A stretch of DNA of 64,000 nt from Anaerotignum faecicola (GCA_024460105.1 JANFXS010000004.1:309323-373322); one strand, 5' to 3'; numbered from the stretch's first letter, positions 16,632 through 25,846 are shown. The notes: generated from the letters alone by a model not told the origin. Numbers and translations: made by a program.

Positions 16632-17159
16632 ATGAAAAGGTATGCAAAGCCCTTGATTGCGGCTATTATTATAGGTTTAAGCGTTTTTGCCTTCACATCA
16701 TGCAATAAAGATAAAGAACAAACTTCCGCTCCGGTTACAAATGGGGAAAATACTGATAAAAACGGCAATGATAAAACCGACGGCGCATCGGACGATCAAA
16801 ATGATGAAAATACCGAAAAGAACGACGGTTCGGAAAACAGCGGCCCGGATGACGGCGAAAGGGAAAGCCTGACAATCCAGCTCGGCAACGATATAGGGCG
16901 CAATATATCGAAGCTTTCAATCCGCCCCGACAGCGAAAGTGAATGGACGGAAATATCTATCGACGGCGGCATATGGAAAAGCGGATATATGATACCTGTC
17001 AAAATAGAGGCCGATTCTATCCCAAGTTCAGATGAAGGATGGGAAATTGAAGTTACGTTCTCTGACGACAGCTCTACTAAAATATTTGAAAACGTGCCGC
17101 TTGACAGTGAAAATTCCATTATACTTACGGAGGAAGGCGCATTGACGGCGGAAATTTAA
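16632..17159 (+). CDS. Putative lipoprotein with acidic linker
   Basis: A 175-residue protein with a type II signal peptide (MKRYAKPLIAAIIIGLSVFA) ending in lipobox FTSC at residues 21-24, so it is expected on the outer face of the membrane. Residues about 25-85 are a low-complexity linker rich in Asp, Asn, Glu and Lys. Residues about 86-175 form a compact domain (LTIQLGNDIGRNISKLSIRPDSESEWTEI...IPVKIEAD...WEIEVTFSDDSSTKIFENVPL) that looks like an all-beta fold. I do not recognise the family. AAAGGAGGT precedes the ATG, and a hairpin terminator follows at 17208-17235. Confidence 0.8.
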   Translation: MKRYAKPLIAAIIIGLSVFAFTSCNKDKEQTSAPVTNGENTDKNGNDKTDGASDDQNDENTEKNDGSENSGPDDGERESLTIQLGNDIGRNISKLSIRPDSESEWTEISIDGGIWKSGYMIPVKIEADSIPSSDEGWEIEVTFSDDSSTKIFENVPLDSENSIILTEEGALTAEI

Positions 17160-17207
17160 AACCAAAGCCGGCGTTATCCTTTATCATCGATTTGCACTCA
17201 TTTTAAA

Positions 17208-17240
17208 AAGCGGCTTTAACGCCGCTTCATTTTATTTATT
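17208..17240 (+). terminator. Intrinsic terminator after the lipoprotein gene
   Basis: AAGCGGC (17208-17214) pairs with GCCGCTT (17221-17227), followed by a T-rich tract. Confidence 0.75.
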
Positions 17241-17373
17241 TAATAATATCCCACAGCCAAACTTAAAGAGAAAACCGAATTTAATAAATTGTATTCAATA
17301 TTTCGCGTAGTCACAGCTGTTTTTAAATGTATTCGTAATTATCCCGCGCTTTTTATATTTATTTGAAACTAAT

Positions 17374-17707
17374 CTTATTTTCAGGATACAAAGGCATATG
17401 CGGATGAGGACGGCATCAGCCGCATAACGGCGGCGCCAAATGTATTTGTTTGGGCCAAAACCATGTTTTTTTATTGCGCTTAAAGCGTTAATGCCGCCAT
17501 CGCCTATTTTACCCCCAATGGAGAAATTTTTTTGTTGTTCAAAACTCAATATGCGGGCTTGCCCACAGGCAAGTTTAGGAAATATGCGACAATCACAGCG
17601 CGGAGCGTTTTTCTAAGGGGATTTTTAAAAGCTATGTCAAGTATTTGAAACGCCGAAATCAGGAAAAATTTACCATGAGGAGCGTTTATCGCGTTATAAA
17701 TTTAAAG
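17374..17707. repeat. Dispersed inverted-repeat element, subtype B, copy 1 (degraded)
   Basis: About 330 bp related to the elements at 25887 and 33739. It shares GGAGAAATTTTTTTGTTGTT followed by CAA, the GCTTGCC-x-CAGGCAAG block, GCGGAGCG, TCAAGTATTTGAAA and a final TTTACCATG-AGGAGCGT segment. Its ends are too diverged to define exactly. It has no open frame of its own. Confidence 0.6.
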
Positions 17708-17930
17708 CGTATTCAGTTTAAAATGTTGTTTTAATCTTTATGCTGCCGGACGGCGTTTTTTGTGTTTATGGTTGATTTTTCAAAGCCGGCGGAGAATTTC
17801 GTGGGGCGGTTATTGCGTAAGGAATTCTGTTTGCGGAACTCTGGGAATGGATTTTTTTATGCGGCGGCGCGGCAGGCGTATAATTTTTTTGAAAAATGGG
17901 AAGATTATTACATGTTGGGAGGATGATATT

Positions 17931-18119
17931 ATGGCAAAAGAAAAATTCACTCTTGAAGCTCTGACAGAAGAGGACAGGCTTAAATATGAAATCGCAGCCG
18001 AAATGGGGCTTATCGATAAGGTTAAAGAGGGCGGCTGGAAATCACTTACGGCCAAAGAAAGCGGTAAAATAGGCGGTATTATGGCTTCAAGAAGAAAAAA
18101 CAAGAAAAAAAATAATTAA
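17931..18119 (+). CDS. Small acid-soluble spore protein, alpha/beta type
   Basis: A 62-residue protein with DRLKYEIAAEMGLIDKV, then GGWKSLTAKESGKIGGIMASRRK and a lysine-rich tail. LKYEIA-E-GL-DKV and the SG-IGG motif are those of clostridial alpha/beta-type SASPs, which coat and protect spore DNA and are cut by Gpr during germination. Start ATG 17931 follows GGGAGGATG. Expression from a forespore sigma-G promoter is expected but I could not place one. Its presence supports a spore-forming host, which matters for the spoIIID interruption at 54509-61489. Confidence 0.85.
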   Translation: MAKEKFTLEALTEEDRLKYEIAAEMGLIDKVKEGGWKSLTAKESGKIGGIMASRRKNKKKNN

Positions 18120-18133
18120 TTGCAAAAAATGTG

Positions 18134-18162
18134 TTGACAAAAGGTTTTATTGAGTGTATTAT
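18134..18162 (+). promoter_or_regulatory. Sigma-A promoter of the tRNA cluster
   Basis: Consensus TTGACA at 18134-18139 and TATTAT at 18157-18162 with a 17-bp spacer, 42 bp before the first tRNA. Confidence 0.8.
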
Positions 18163-18204
18163 ATAAATGTTCGTAACGCGTGAAGCGTTTTATGGCGGAA
18201 CTGT

Positions 18205-18293
18205 GGAGAGGTGTCCGAGTGGTTTAAGGAGCCGGTCTTGAAAACCGGTGACTCCGCAAGGGGCCGTGGGTTCGAATCCCACCCTCTCCGCCA
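18205..18293 (+). tRNA. tRNA-Ser (TGA)
   Basis: The acceptor stem GGAGAGG/CCTCTCC closes on itself. The long variable arm (GACTCCGCAAGGGGC region) is that of a class II tRNA. The anticodon loop CTTGAAA gives TGA. CCA is encoded. First of four tRNAs in one transcript. Confidence 0.96.
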
Positions 18294-18332
18294 TTTTTTT
18301 ATATAGTATGCTTGTTGTTAGTCAAACCTTTT

Positions 18333-18421
18333 GGAGAAGTACCCAAGTGGTTGAAGGGGTTCGCCTGGAAAGCGGATAGGTCGTTAATAGCGGCGCATGG
18401 GTTCAAATCCCATCTTCTCCG
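18333..18421 (+). tRNA. tRNA-Ser (GGA)
   Basis: Acceptor stem GGAGAAG/CTTCTCC, a long variable arm (class II), and anticodon loop CTGGAAA with GGA. CCA is not encoded. Confidence 0.96.
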
Positions 18422-18447
18422 TTTTCTTAAAAGCATATTATTAATAT

Positions 18448-18519
18448 TCCTCGATAGCTCAGTGGTAGAGCAATCGGCTGTTAACCGATGGGTCGTAGGT
18501 TCGAGCCCTACTCGGGGAG
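18448..18519 (+). tRNA. tRNA-Asn (GTT)
   Basis: Acceptor stem TCCTCGA/TCGGGGA with one G-T pair, D arm AGCTCAGTGGTAGAGC, anticodon loop CTGTTAA (GTT), and T loop TTCGAGC. CCA is not encoded. Confidence 0.96.
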
Positions 18520-18526
18520 CTTTTAT

Positions 18527-18599
18527 AGGGGTATAGTTCAGTCGGTAGAACGTTGGTCTCCAAAACCAAATGTCAAGGGTTCGAGTCCTTTTGCCCCTG
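18527..18599 (+). tRNA. tRNA-Trp (CCA)
   Basis: Acceptor stem AGGGGTA/TGCCCCT, anticodon stem TTGGT/ACCAA around CTCCAAA (CCA), and T loop TTCGAGT. Last tRNA of the cluster. Confidence 0.96.
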
Positions 18600-18605
18600 T
18601 TTTTA

Positions 18606-18640
18606 AAGCCCGGCGGATAGTCTGTCCGCCGGGCTTTTTT
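18606..18640 (+). terminator. Intrinsic terminator of the tRNA cluster
   Basis: GCCCGGCGGA (18608-18617) pairs with TCCGCCGGGC (18625-18634), followed by six Ts. Confidence 0.93.
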
Positions 18641-18861
18641 GTTTTCGGTATAAATACCGAAATTTTGCAATTCCGCTTTTAAGGCGGTTTCCAGTTTAAA
18701 ATGCATGTTTAGTTCCGGAGGCTTTTTATAATTAATATGCGCGAAACTGTATATTCGCATTTACGGGAGATACTCCCGATAAAAATTTAAAGCGGCCGCG
18801 GCGTTTGGCAAAGAAATACGTTGGCGGCGGAAAAATCGCATTTAAATGCCCTAGAGTTTAG

Positions 18862-19794
18862 TTATGTTAAAGCGGGTATTTCCTGGAGGTATTTTTCAAT
18901 GCTTGCAACGCAGTTTGCCCCGTCGTTTGCCGCCGTTATTATCTGGCGGAAATTTTTCTTCGTAACGTCGCCGGCCGCATATATTCCTTTTACCGACGTT
19001 TCTCCGTCGTCGTTCGTTATTATATAACCGCCGCTGTCGGTTTCCACTGTATTTTTAAATATGCCGCTTACAGGGGCGACGCCTACCGCAACAAAAAGGG
19101 CGTCGGTTTTTAAAGCTTTTTTCTCATTTGTCTTGTTGTTTTCGATTATTATTTCCGAAACAAAATCGGTTCCTTTTATTTCGCGTACCTCCGTATTCCA
19201 CATTATTTCTATATTTTCCCTGTTAAAAACCTTTTCCTGAAGGCTTTTGGCCCCGCGGAATGTGTCGCGTCTGTGGATTATATAGACTTTTTTGCATATA
19301 CGCGACAAGTAAGCCGCATCTTCAAGGGCCACGTCGCCGCCTCCTGCAATGGCGGCCGTTTTGTCTTTAAAAAACATACCGTCGCATGTGGCGCAGTATG
19401 ATACGCCTCGGCCAGAAAATTTTTCTTCTCCCGGTATTTCCAGCTTTTTATGGACGGCGCCTGTCGCGATAATGACCGAGCGTGTTTTATAGCGGTTTTT
19501 TTGGCCCAAAACCTCTATTATGCCGCCGCTTTGCGAGAGGCCGTTTACTGTGTCCGTTATAAATACGGCAAGCAGATCGTCGGCATGTTTTCTAAGTTTC
19601 ATGCTGAGATCAAACCCGGAAATACTCGGGAACCCGGGATAATTGTCAACTTCGTTTGTTGTAAGCACTTGACCGCCGCTTAAAGGGGCTTTTTCAACCG
19701 TAACGGCGTTAAGCTGGGCCCTTTGCGCATATACTGCCGCCGAAAGGCCGGCAGGGCCTGAACCTATTATAACAAGGTCATATATGCGAGTCAT
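18862..19794 (-). CDS. trxB: Thioredoxin-disulfide reductase
   Basis: A 310-residue low-molecular-weight flavoprotein that keeps thioredoxin reduced with NADPH. The FAD motif IIGSGPAGLSAA is at residues 9-20. The redox-active CATC is at 134-137, followed by the NAD(P) loop AGGGDVALEDA at about 152, and the C-terminal FAD-binding motif GIYAAGDVTKKNFRQIITAANDGA is also present. The length is normal. AAGGAGT lies 8 bp before ATG 19794 on the minus strand. No thioredoxin gene is adjacent; the gene stands alone between two tRNA loci. Confidence 0.95.
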   Translation of the reverse strand: MTRIYDLVIIGSGPAGLSAAVYAQRAQLNAVTVEKAPLSGGQVLTTNEVDNYPGFPSISGFDLSMKLRKHADDLLAVFITDTVNGLSQSGGIIEVLGQKNRYKTRSVIIATGAVHKKLEIPGEEKFSGRGVSYCATCDGMFFKDKTAAIAGGGDVALEDAAYLSRICKKVYIIHRRDTFRGAKSLQEKVFNRENIEIMWNTEVREIKGTDFVSEIIIENNKTNEKKALKTDALFVAVGVAPVSGIFKNTVETDSGGYIITNDDGETSVKGIYAAGDVTKKNFRQIITAANDGANCVASIEKYLQEIPALT

Positions 19795-20013
19795 TGTTTG
19801 CCACTCCTTTTTATTTTAATTTTAGTCGTCAGGAGATAATGCTCCTTAAAACGGCTATTACAATATGTCGGCTGGATTTATTATATCCAATAATATACAT
19901 TTTATTACTTTTTAAAAGCAGGCAAGGTATATGCGGCGCAATTTTGACGCCTGTTCAATATGTGGGTGAATTTTTGTTTTATTAATAATATTCATTAAAA
20001 GGAAATAAAAAGC

Positions 20014-20042
20014 TTGACAACGGCCTGCCTTTTTGCTATGAT
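20014..20042 (+). promoter_or_regulatory. Sigma-A promoter of tRNA-Phe
   Basis: TTGACA at 20014-20019 and TATGAT at 20037-20042 with a 17-bp spacer. Confidence 0.8.
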
Positions 20043-20082
20043 AACTAGGCAACAGAATGAATGTCTGCATATTTATAAGGTA

Positions 20083-20157
<75 letters not shown>

Positions 20158-20211
20158 TTTAAAGCGGTGTGGAGTATTTTCCACCGCTTTATTTTTTTGT
20201 CTTTGGCCGGG

Positions 20212-20450
20212 TTCAGTTTACAAGGGCACACACGGTTTTAACGGACGTTAGCGCCGCAATAGCTGTGTTAAAGCCGCTTGCCGTAGGAACCGCAGCACCT
20301 GCCAGTCTTTGCCTTGCTATTGCGCCGCTAACGTCCGCTGAAACTCTCCGGCCTAACAAGGAAAAAATTTTTTGCGGTTCAAGGCGCATATGCAGCACTG
20401 AAATACGGAAAATTTTTCCTTGTGTGGCATGTGTGCCCTTGTAAACTGAA
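20212..20450. repeat. Dispersed inverted-repeat element, subtype A, copy 3
   Basis: A 239-bp copy with perfect 13-bp ends TTCAGTTTACAAG/CTTGTAAACTGAA and the usual AACGGACGTTAG...CTAACGTCCG inner arms. It lacks about 40 bp in the second half compared with the copy at 11335, a clean internal deletion. Confidence 0.82.
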
Positions 20451-20546
20451 GCGGCTTATAAATGAAATTTTTAAATTGACTATATCATGTAAAGGTATTA
20501 AACTTAAATAAGCGTTTGCAGACTATTATTGCAGGGGATTTATAAT

Positions 20547-21827
20547 ATGAATAATAAGGGAAGTATAACTACAAGCCTTATTTCGCTTACAATATGGCCT
20601 TTATTTATTTTTTGGATTGCCGTATTGGCGATAAGTACGGACTTGCTTTATGAAAGCTATAAAAAGGAAACAAAAAGCAATTTGAATATGCTTATTCATT
20701 CCATATACCAAAGCTATGAACTTCTTTATCCGGGGGAGTACAATGTAATTAACGGAAAGCTGTTTAAAGGGGAAAATGAGCTAAGCGGCCAATTTGGATT
20801 TGTGGATTATATGAAAAGGATGACTGGCGCGGATATAACTATTTTCTATGGGGATGTCAGGCATATAACCACAATTAAGGGCGAGGACGGCTCGCGGGCG
20901 ACGGGAACTGCAGCTCCGGAAGAGGCCGTCAGGAAAGTTTTAATAAACGGGAAGGAATTTTTTTCCGATGATTTGGTTATTAACGATGAGAGGTATTTCA
21001 GTTATTATATGCCTTTGGTTAATTCCGAAAGCGAAATTATAGGCATGATGTTTGCCGGGAAGTCAAGGGATGACGCCATGACGGATATTTACCGAAATAT
21101 AGTTATGGTATGTCTTGTTGAAATTGGGATTATGGCTATAGTTACCGTGATAGTGCTGTATTACAGCAGAAAAGTTGTATTTTCCCTTAACGAAACAAAG
21201 ATGTTCCTTGAAAAGGTTGCAAAAGGGGATCTGACGGCGCAGATCAATCCATATGTGATCGAGCGTGAGGATGAAGTGGGTGAAATGGGACGCTTTGCCG
21301 TTATGCTGAGGGATTCCATTACGGATCTTGTGGGCAAGGATCCTTTAACGGGACTTTATAACAGGAGAAGCTGCGATGTTGTGCTTGAAAACCTGATGCT
21401 TGAAAGCCGCCGCAAAGGGAGCTGTTTTACTGTTGCTATGTCGGATATTGATTTTTTTAAGCGCATTAACGATACATACGGGCATCAGGTCGGCGACGAC
21501 GTTTTAAAGATGATAGCGGATGTAATTAAGGCGCATATGAAACACTTGGGATTTGTGTTTCGGTGGGGCGGCGAGGAATTTATGATTATATATGAAGATA
21601 TGGGAAAGGAAAAGGCATACGGCTGCCTAAGCAAACTGCGCAAAGAAATTTCACGGGCAAATCTAAGCGTTAACGGTGAAAATATATCGGTTACGGTTAC
21701 TTTCGGAGCGGCCGATTTCAATGAAGAAAGCGATCCCGAAAAGCTCATAAGTATTGTGGACGCCAGGCTGTACCGCGGAAAGGCCGAGGGACGCGACAGG
21801 ATAATATATAAAGATAAAGAAGAATAG
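20547..21827 (+). CDS. Membrane diguanylate cyclase with extracellular Cache-like sensor
   Basis: A 426-residue protein. It has a membrane helix at about residues 12-34, a periplasm-side single-Cache-like domain (about 35-185, with FGFVDYMKRMTGADITIFYGD and PLVNSESEIIGMMFAGKS), and a second helix at about 190-212. A HAMP linker follows (about 213-265), then a GGDEF domain (about 270-426). DPLTGLYNRR opens the GGDEF domain and RWGGEEFMIIYED carries the GGEEF active loop, so it should make cyclic-di-GMP. No RxxD inhibitory site is obvious just before the loop. ATG 20547 follows a GCAGGGG site. Ligand unknown. Confidence 0.88.
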   Translation: MNNKGSITTSLISLTIWPLFIFWIAVLAISTDLLYESYKKETKSNLNMLIHSIYQSYELLYPGEYNVINGKLFKGENELSGQFGFVDYMKRMTGADITIFYGDVRHITTIKGEDGSRATGTAAPEEAVRKVLINGKEFFSDDLVINDERYFSYYMPLVNSESEIIGMMFAGKSRDDAMTDIYRNIVMVCLVEIGIMAIVTVIVLYYSRKVVFSLNETKMFLEKVAKGDLTAQINPYVIEREDEVGEMGRFAVMLRDSITDLVGKDPLTGLYNRRSCDVVLENLMLESRRKGSCFTVAMSDIDFFKRINDTYGHQVGDDVLKMIADVIKAHMKHLGFVFRWGGEEFMIIYEDMGKEKAYGCLSKLRKEISRANLSVNGENISVTVTFGAADFNEESDPEKLISIVDARLYRGKAEGRDRIIYKDKEE

Positions 21828-22230
21828 AAGGTTTTTAAGCGACATAATATTTTCTAACTGTATTTTGGCGCAGTAACATTCCGGTAAGTTAAGGTTATAT
21901 ATGGGGCGGAGTGCGGATACATTTTTTATGGACAGTCAGCCGCGTATCTAAAAGGTTTTATTTCAGTAAACGTTCGTCAGGGGTATATGTTTAAAAGCGG
22001 GAGCAAATTCAGATTTTGGATGTTCCCGCTTTTGTTATCTATAAGACGGCGTAAAATTGGCGTTAACGTAAGCGCTTCAATACAAAAAGTTAAAATTGAC
22101 GAAGTTTTTTACAGCGGACGAATTTTACCGTTCTTTTCAAAAAAATGGTACGAAAGGGTTTTGGCGTCGATAATACGGAATATAATTTTAAATTTTGTTT
22201 TAAAATTTGCAGATGCTTAAATAAAATCCA
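21828..22230. other. Intergenic region downstream of the diguanylate cyclase
   Basis: No gene is supported. A 77-codon plus-strand frame (21987-22220) lacks a ribosome site and looks like chance. Confidence 0.4.
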
Positions 22231-22259
22231 TTGACTAAAATAATTTTTAGGTATATAAT
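22231..22259 (+). promoter_or_regulatory. Sigma-A promoter of ridA
   Basis: TTGACT at 22231-22236 and TATAAT at 22254-22259 with a 17-bp spacer, 49 bp before the start codon. Confidence 0.75.
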
Positions 22260-22307
22260 TATTGAACATGGTTAATGTTATGTTTAATGATGAAGGGAGA
22301 TTTGAAA

Positions 22308-22688
22308 ATGTTAAAGTTCACAAGCACAGACAAGGCGCCGGCAGCTATCGGACCGTATTCGCAGGCAGTTGCAGTTAACGGTTTTTTATTTACATCGGGG
22401 CAGGTAGCTCTTATGCCGGGAACAGGCGAAATAGCAGGCACAACAATCGAAGAACAGGCGGAAAGGGTTATGCAGAACCTTAAAGCTATACTTGAAGAAA
22501 ACGGCGTCGGCTTTGAAAATGTTGTTAAGACAACATGTTTTATCGCCGATATGAATGATTTTGCCGCTTTTAACGAAATTTACGGAAAATATTTTACAAG
22601 TAAGCCGGCGCGTTCATGCGTTGCCGTTAAACAGCTTCCGAAGAACCTCTTATGCGAAGTTGAAGTTATAGCAGTACTTGACAAATAA
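22308..22688 (+). CDS. ridA: RidA family reactive intermediate deaminase
   Basis: A 126-residue YjgF/YER057c/UK114 protein. IGPYSQAV, FLFTSGQV, NLKAILEENG, VVKTTCFIADMNDF and the C-terminal PARSCVAVKQLPKNLLCEVEVIAV are the family signature, including the Arg (in ARSCV) and Glu (in CEVEV) that bind 2-aminoacrylate-type imines. It hydrolyses enamine/imine products of PLP enzymes. The start is ATG 22308 after GGGAG. It is a single-gene unit with its own promoter and terminator. Confidence 0.95.
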   Translation: MLKFTSTDKAPAAIGPYSQAVAVNGFLFTSGQVALMPGTGEIAGTTIEEQAERVMQNLKAILEENGVGFENVVKTTCFIADMNDFAAFNEIYGKYFTSKPARSCVAVKQLPKNLLCEVEVIAVLDK

Positions 22689-22696
22689 TAGGAATT

Positions 22697-22728
22697 AAAA
22701 GGCCGGATATCAGTTATCCGGCCTTTTG
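22697..22728 (+). terminator. Intrinsic terminator after ridA
   Basis: AAAAGGCCGGATA pairs with TATCCGGCCTTTT around a 5-base loop. Confidence 0.9.
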
Positions 22729-22972
22729 TCTGCAAAAAATAATATTTTTGTATATTGGCTGGCAAGGCATAAAAACGGAAAGTTTGAAGGATTGACAATG
22801 GCAGGGTTTTCGTAAGGATTTTGGGGGAATGAGAATGAGTTTTTCGGCGAAACGTCGAATTGAAGGCTTGTTTTGATCAGAAAAATTTTAAAATGCTTAT
22901 ATCAGAATTGAAAATGCATTTATTTAAGCAGATTTTAAAGAAACAAATGTCGACAGATGTCTGTTATTTTCA

Positions 22973-23113
22973 GCTTACAAGGGTATACGCGCTCCGCATG
23001 ATAAATTTTAAGGAAGAAGTAAGCCGCCTAGGCAGCGTCAAATGTTTTTGGCGCCGCTGTTATGCCGCTAATGATGTTTTCAACCGTGTGTGCCATTGCA
23101 AACTGAAGGCAGA
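22973..23113. repeat. Dispersed inverted-repeat element, subtype B, short copy
   Basis: A 141-bp relic. The left end CAGCTTACAAGGGTATACGC and the right end GTGTGCCATTGCAAACTGAAG match the ends of the larger copies. A GGCGCCGCTGTTATGCCGCTAA-like core remains between them. Most of the interior is missing. Confidence 0.6.
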
Positions 23114-23140
23114 ATATTGTCGGCGGAATTTTTTTATTCT

Positions 23141-23175
23141 AAAGTCGGATATTAATAAATATCCGGCTTTTTTTT
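23141..23175 (+). terminator. Intrinsic terminator-like hairpin
   Basis: GTCGGATATT pairs with AATATCCGGC, followed by eight Ts. No gene ends directly upstream on either strand, so it may be left from a lost gene or end read-through from ridA. Confidence 0.6.
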
Positions 23176-23302
23176 GTAAAAAAATATAAACAATGCAGTT
23201 TATTTAAAGGGATTAAATGTGCTCTGTTGGGTAATAAAAATTTATAACTTTGTATTTATCCGGACAAAATAATTATACATTTATTTATAAGGAGAGAATT
23301 TT

Positions 23303-24286
23303 ATGAAAGCTGTTCAGGCAAACAGTTTCGGCGGTCCGGAAGTATTGGAACTTAAAGATATACCGACGCCGGAACCTGAAAAAAATCAAGTCAGGGTGCG
23401 CCTTTATGCCGCCGGAATTAATCCGTCGGAGGCGTATACGAGAACGGGAACATTTTATTTCTGTAAACCGTCTATACCGTATGTGCCGGGGTGTGACGGA
23501 GCAGGCATAATCGATAAAACGGGAGCGGGCGTTGAAAACTTATTTGAAGGCCAACGCGTTTTTGTGGCGGCCCTGCAGGCCAAGCGCAACACGGGAACAT
23601 ACGCCGAATATGTTGTGTGTGACGAAACGGCCGTTATGCCTCTGCCGGAAGGAATAAGTTTTGAGCAGGGAGCGTGCGTTGGCACGCCGGCCCTTACCGC
23701 TTACAGGGCTCTGTATTATAAAGCGGGCATAAGGCCCGGAGAAACGGTCCTGATACACGGCGCAAGCGGAGCTATGGGGACTGCCGCGTCGCAGTTTGCA
23801 AATGCCGCCGGCCTTACGGTGTTTGGCACATGCGGAAGTGCGGAAACCATGCCGCAGCTTTACGAAAACGGCGTGCATGAAGCTTTCAACCATAATGACA
23901 GAGGGCATTTTGAAGAGATACTGGATTTAACGGATGGCAAGGGCGTTGATGTCATAATAGAATCCCTTGCAAATGTTAACCTTGAAAACGACGCTTCAAT
24001 ATTGTCAATGGGCGGCAGGATTGTTGTTGTTGGAAACAGGGGAACTATTGAATTTAATCCAAGGCTTTTGATGATAAAAGATTCTTCGGTGATAGGTATG
24101 TCGATATATAACGCGGAAGCAAAAGAATATTCAGGGTGTATGCGGGCGGTTTTATCCGCTATGGAACATGGGTTTTTCAGGCCTGTTGTGGGCGGAAGGT
24201 ACGGCCTCGGCGAAGCGGCAAAAGCCCATGGAGATCTTTTGGGAGGAGGTTTTTCAAAGGGGAATATTATTTTTTCCATACGATGA
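23303..24286 (+). CDS. Zinc-independent quinone oxidoreductase (MDR superfamily)
   Basis: A 327-residue medium-chain dehydrogenase/reductase. N-terminal GroES-like half: MKAVQANSFGGPEVLELKDIPTPEPEKNQVRVRLYAAGINPSEAYTR and VPGCDGAG. Rossmann half: ETVLIHGASGAMGTAASQFANAAGLTVFGTCGS at about residues 147-180. The catalytic zinc ligands and structural cysteine cluster of zinc alcohol dehydrogenases are missing, which places it with NADPH:quinone reductases (QOR). The physiological substrate is unknown. A GGAGAG site precedes ATG 23303. It is monocistronic. Confidence 0.9.
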   Translation: MKAVQANSFGGPEVLELKDIPTPEPEKNQVRVRLYAAGINPSEAYTRTGTFYFCKPSIPYVPGCDGAGIIDKTGAGVENLFEGQRVFVAALQAKRNTGTYAEYVVCDETAVMPLPEGISFEQGACVGTPALTAYRALYYKAGIRPGETVLIHGASGAMGTAASQFANAAGLTVFGTCGSAETMPQLYENGVHEAFNHNDRGHFEEILDLTDGKGVDVIIESLANVNLENDASILSMGGRIVVVGNRGTIEFNPRLLMIKDSSVIGMSIYNAEAKEYSGCMRAVLSAMEHGFFRPVVGGRYGLGEAAKAHGDLLGGGFSKGNIIFSIR

Positions 24287-24536
24287 TTAAAAAATATGTA
24301 AAAGGTTATATGTCTTTGGGCTCCCGCGTTTTGAAAGCTTTAAAGCTGCCGGAAACGGGGGAGCGGAGGTTTTAAAACTACAGATTTTAATTAATTTAAC
24401 AAAACATTTAATTATGTGCGTTTTGATCTATAAATATCCACATTTTGTGAGTGTTGGAAATTTTTTATTTTATTAAACTTCAAAGTGTGATATATTCTAA
24501 TAGGTTTAAAGTCTGGAAAAACGTGGTGAATAATTA

Positions 24537-25070
24537 ATGTTTTTAGTTTTTAACTCTGAAAATGATGAAAAGCGTTTTTATGATTTGTATACAAAATATA
24601 ACAAGTTATTGTATAAATATGCCTATGATATACTTAAAAATCATCATGATACAGAGGATGCTCTGCAGGATGCATGGTTTAAAATTTCAAAGAACCTTCA
24701 TAAAATTGAAAACCAGTCTGAACAAAGGACTGTTAATTTTATGATTACGGTTTTGAAAAATTGTGCAATAAATACATATAATAAACGTAATAAAGCCGAA
24801 ATCCCATACGACGAGGGCATAGAAACGCCGCATGGGCATTTTAACGGGCATGTGAGTATTGATACTGATAAGGACGACGTGAAAAAGGCAATTAAATCTA
24901 TACGCAAAGAGGATGCGAGAATTCTTATGTTAAAATTTACTTACGGTTATACGTTAAAAGAAATAGCCAAGATTTTTGATATTTCTGAAAATTATGCCGG
25001 AGTGAAAATATCCAGAGCAAAAAACACAATTAAGAAATTCATTACGGAAATGAGGAACAAAGATGAATAG
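24537..25070 (+). CDS. ECF-type RNA polymerase sigma factor
   Basis: A 177-residue sigma-70 family protein. Region 2 (about residues 12-75) has FYDLYTKYNKLLYKYAYDILKNHHDTEDALQDAWFKISK. Region 4 (about 115-165) has ALRSIRKEDARILMLKFTYGYTLKEIAKIFDISENYAGVKISRAKNTIKKF-type helix-turn-helix sequence. There is no region 3 and no C-terminal extension. The final 8 bp overlap the next gene, an apparent membrane anti-sigma factor, so the pair is translationally coupled and probably senses an envelope signal. The ribosome site is weak (GTGGTG). Confidence 0.92.
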   Translation: MFLVFNSENDEKRFYDLYTKYNKLLYKYAYDILKNHHDTEDALQDAWFKISKNLHKIENQSEQRTVNFMITVLKNCAINTYNKRNKAEIPYDEGIETPHGHFNGHVSIDTDKDDVKKAIKSIRKEDARILMLKFTYGYTLKEIAKIFDISENYAGVKISRAKNTIKKFITEMRNKDE

Positions 25071-25782
25071 GGATTCTGATAAAATGTGCGACGATTATTT
25101 GGAATTTCTGACAAAAAAGGCGTTGGATGAAACAGCCGATGAGAACGGCCAAAGATATATAGACGAACTTGAAACAATAGACGAACCGAAATATTCTAAG
25201 GAATATAAAAAGGAAATAGACAAACTTTTTAAAAACGGATATTACAAACGCAAAGTAAGATTAAAAAAAAGAAAAGCGGCGGCCGTTATTGCAGTTTTTA
25301 TACTTACGGGAAGCATGGCGTTATATACTGCCGACGCTGATTTAAAATCGTTTATAACCGCTATTTTGACAGATAATGGGACCGATATGGACTTATCCGT
25401 CAATACTACTAATCTTAATTACGATTTCAGCGGCATGCCTGAAAGCTGGGATCGCTTTTATGTGCCCGGATATATGACGCCGGGATATAGAGTCGGCAGT
25501 ATTGAATTTGGGAAATCTTTAGTTAATATATCATACGATAATGGCAAGGATACGATTTATTTATCTGAAGGGATAAGCGACACTGTTTCATATAATCTGG
25601 ATTTGGAACATTCGGCATATAAGGAGATTGATATAAACGGTGTGAAAGGATACTTCCAGAAATTCGAGGACGGGATCTTAATAAGCTGGAATTACGGGGG
25701 GTTTTATTTCCAGTTGTCAGGCGCGGAGGGAATTGACGAAATGCTTGAAATAGCAGAAAGCATGAAGGCTGTTGAGAGATAA
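25063..25782 (+). CDS. Membrane anti-sigma factor-like protein (DUF4367-like C-terminus)
   Basis: A 239-residue protein. The cytoplasmic part (residues about 1-65) is charged and helical. One membrane helix (about 69-90: AAAVIAVFILTGSMALYTADA) follows, then an outer domain of about 150 residues. The outer domain contains FYVPGYMTPGYRVGS, KSLVNISYDNGKDTIYLSEG and DINGVKGYFQKFEDGILISWNYGGFYFQLSG, the pattern of DUF4367 domains often fused to anti-sigma proteins. The 8-bp overlap with the sigma gene supports an anti-sigma role. The inducing signal is unknown. Confidence 0.82.
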   Translation: MNRDSDKMCDDYLEFLTKKALDETADENGQRYIDELETIDEPKYSKEYKKEIDKLFKNGYYKRKVRLKKRKAAAVIAVFILTGSMALYTADADLKSFITAILTDNGTDMDLSVNTTNLNYDFSGMPESWDRFYVPGYMTPGYRVGSIEFGKSLVNISYDNGKDTIYLSEGISDTVSYNLDLEHSAYKEIDINGVKGYFQKFEDGILISWNYGGFYFQLSGAEGIDEMLEIAESMKAVER

Positions 25783-25846
25783 AAAGGCATACATTTTAAA
25801 TATAGGTAAAGTCATATACATAATGACCGGCTTATGCCCGCAGGTT

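Noticed and set aside
21987..22220. A 77-codon plus-strand frame before ridA
   Set aside because: No start signals, and composition consistent with chance.
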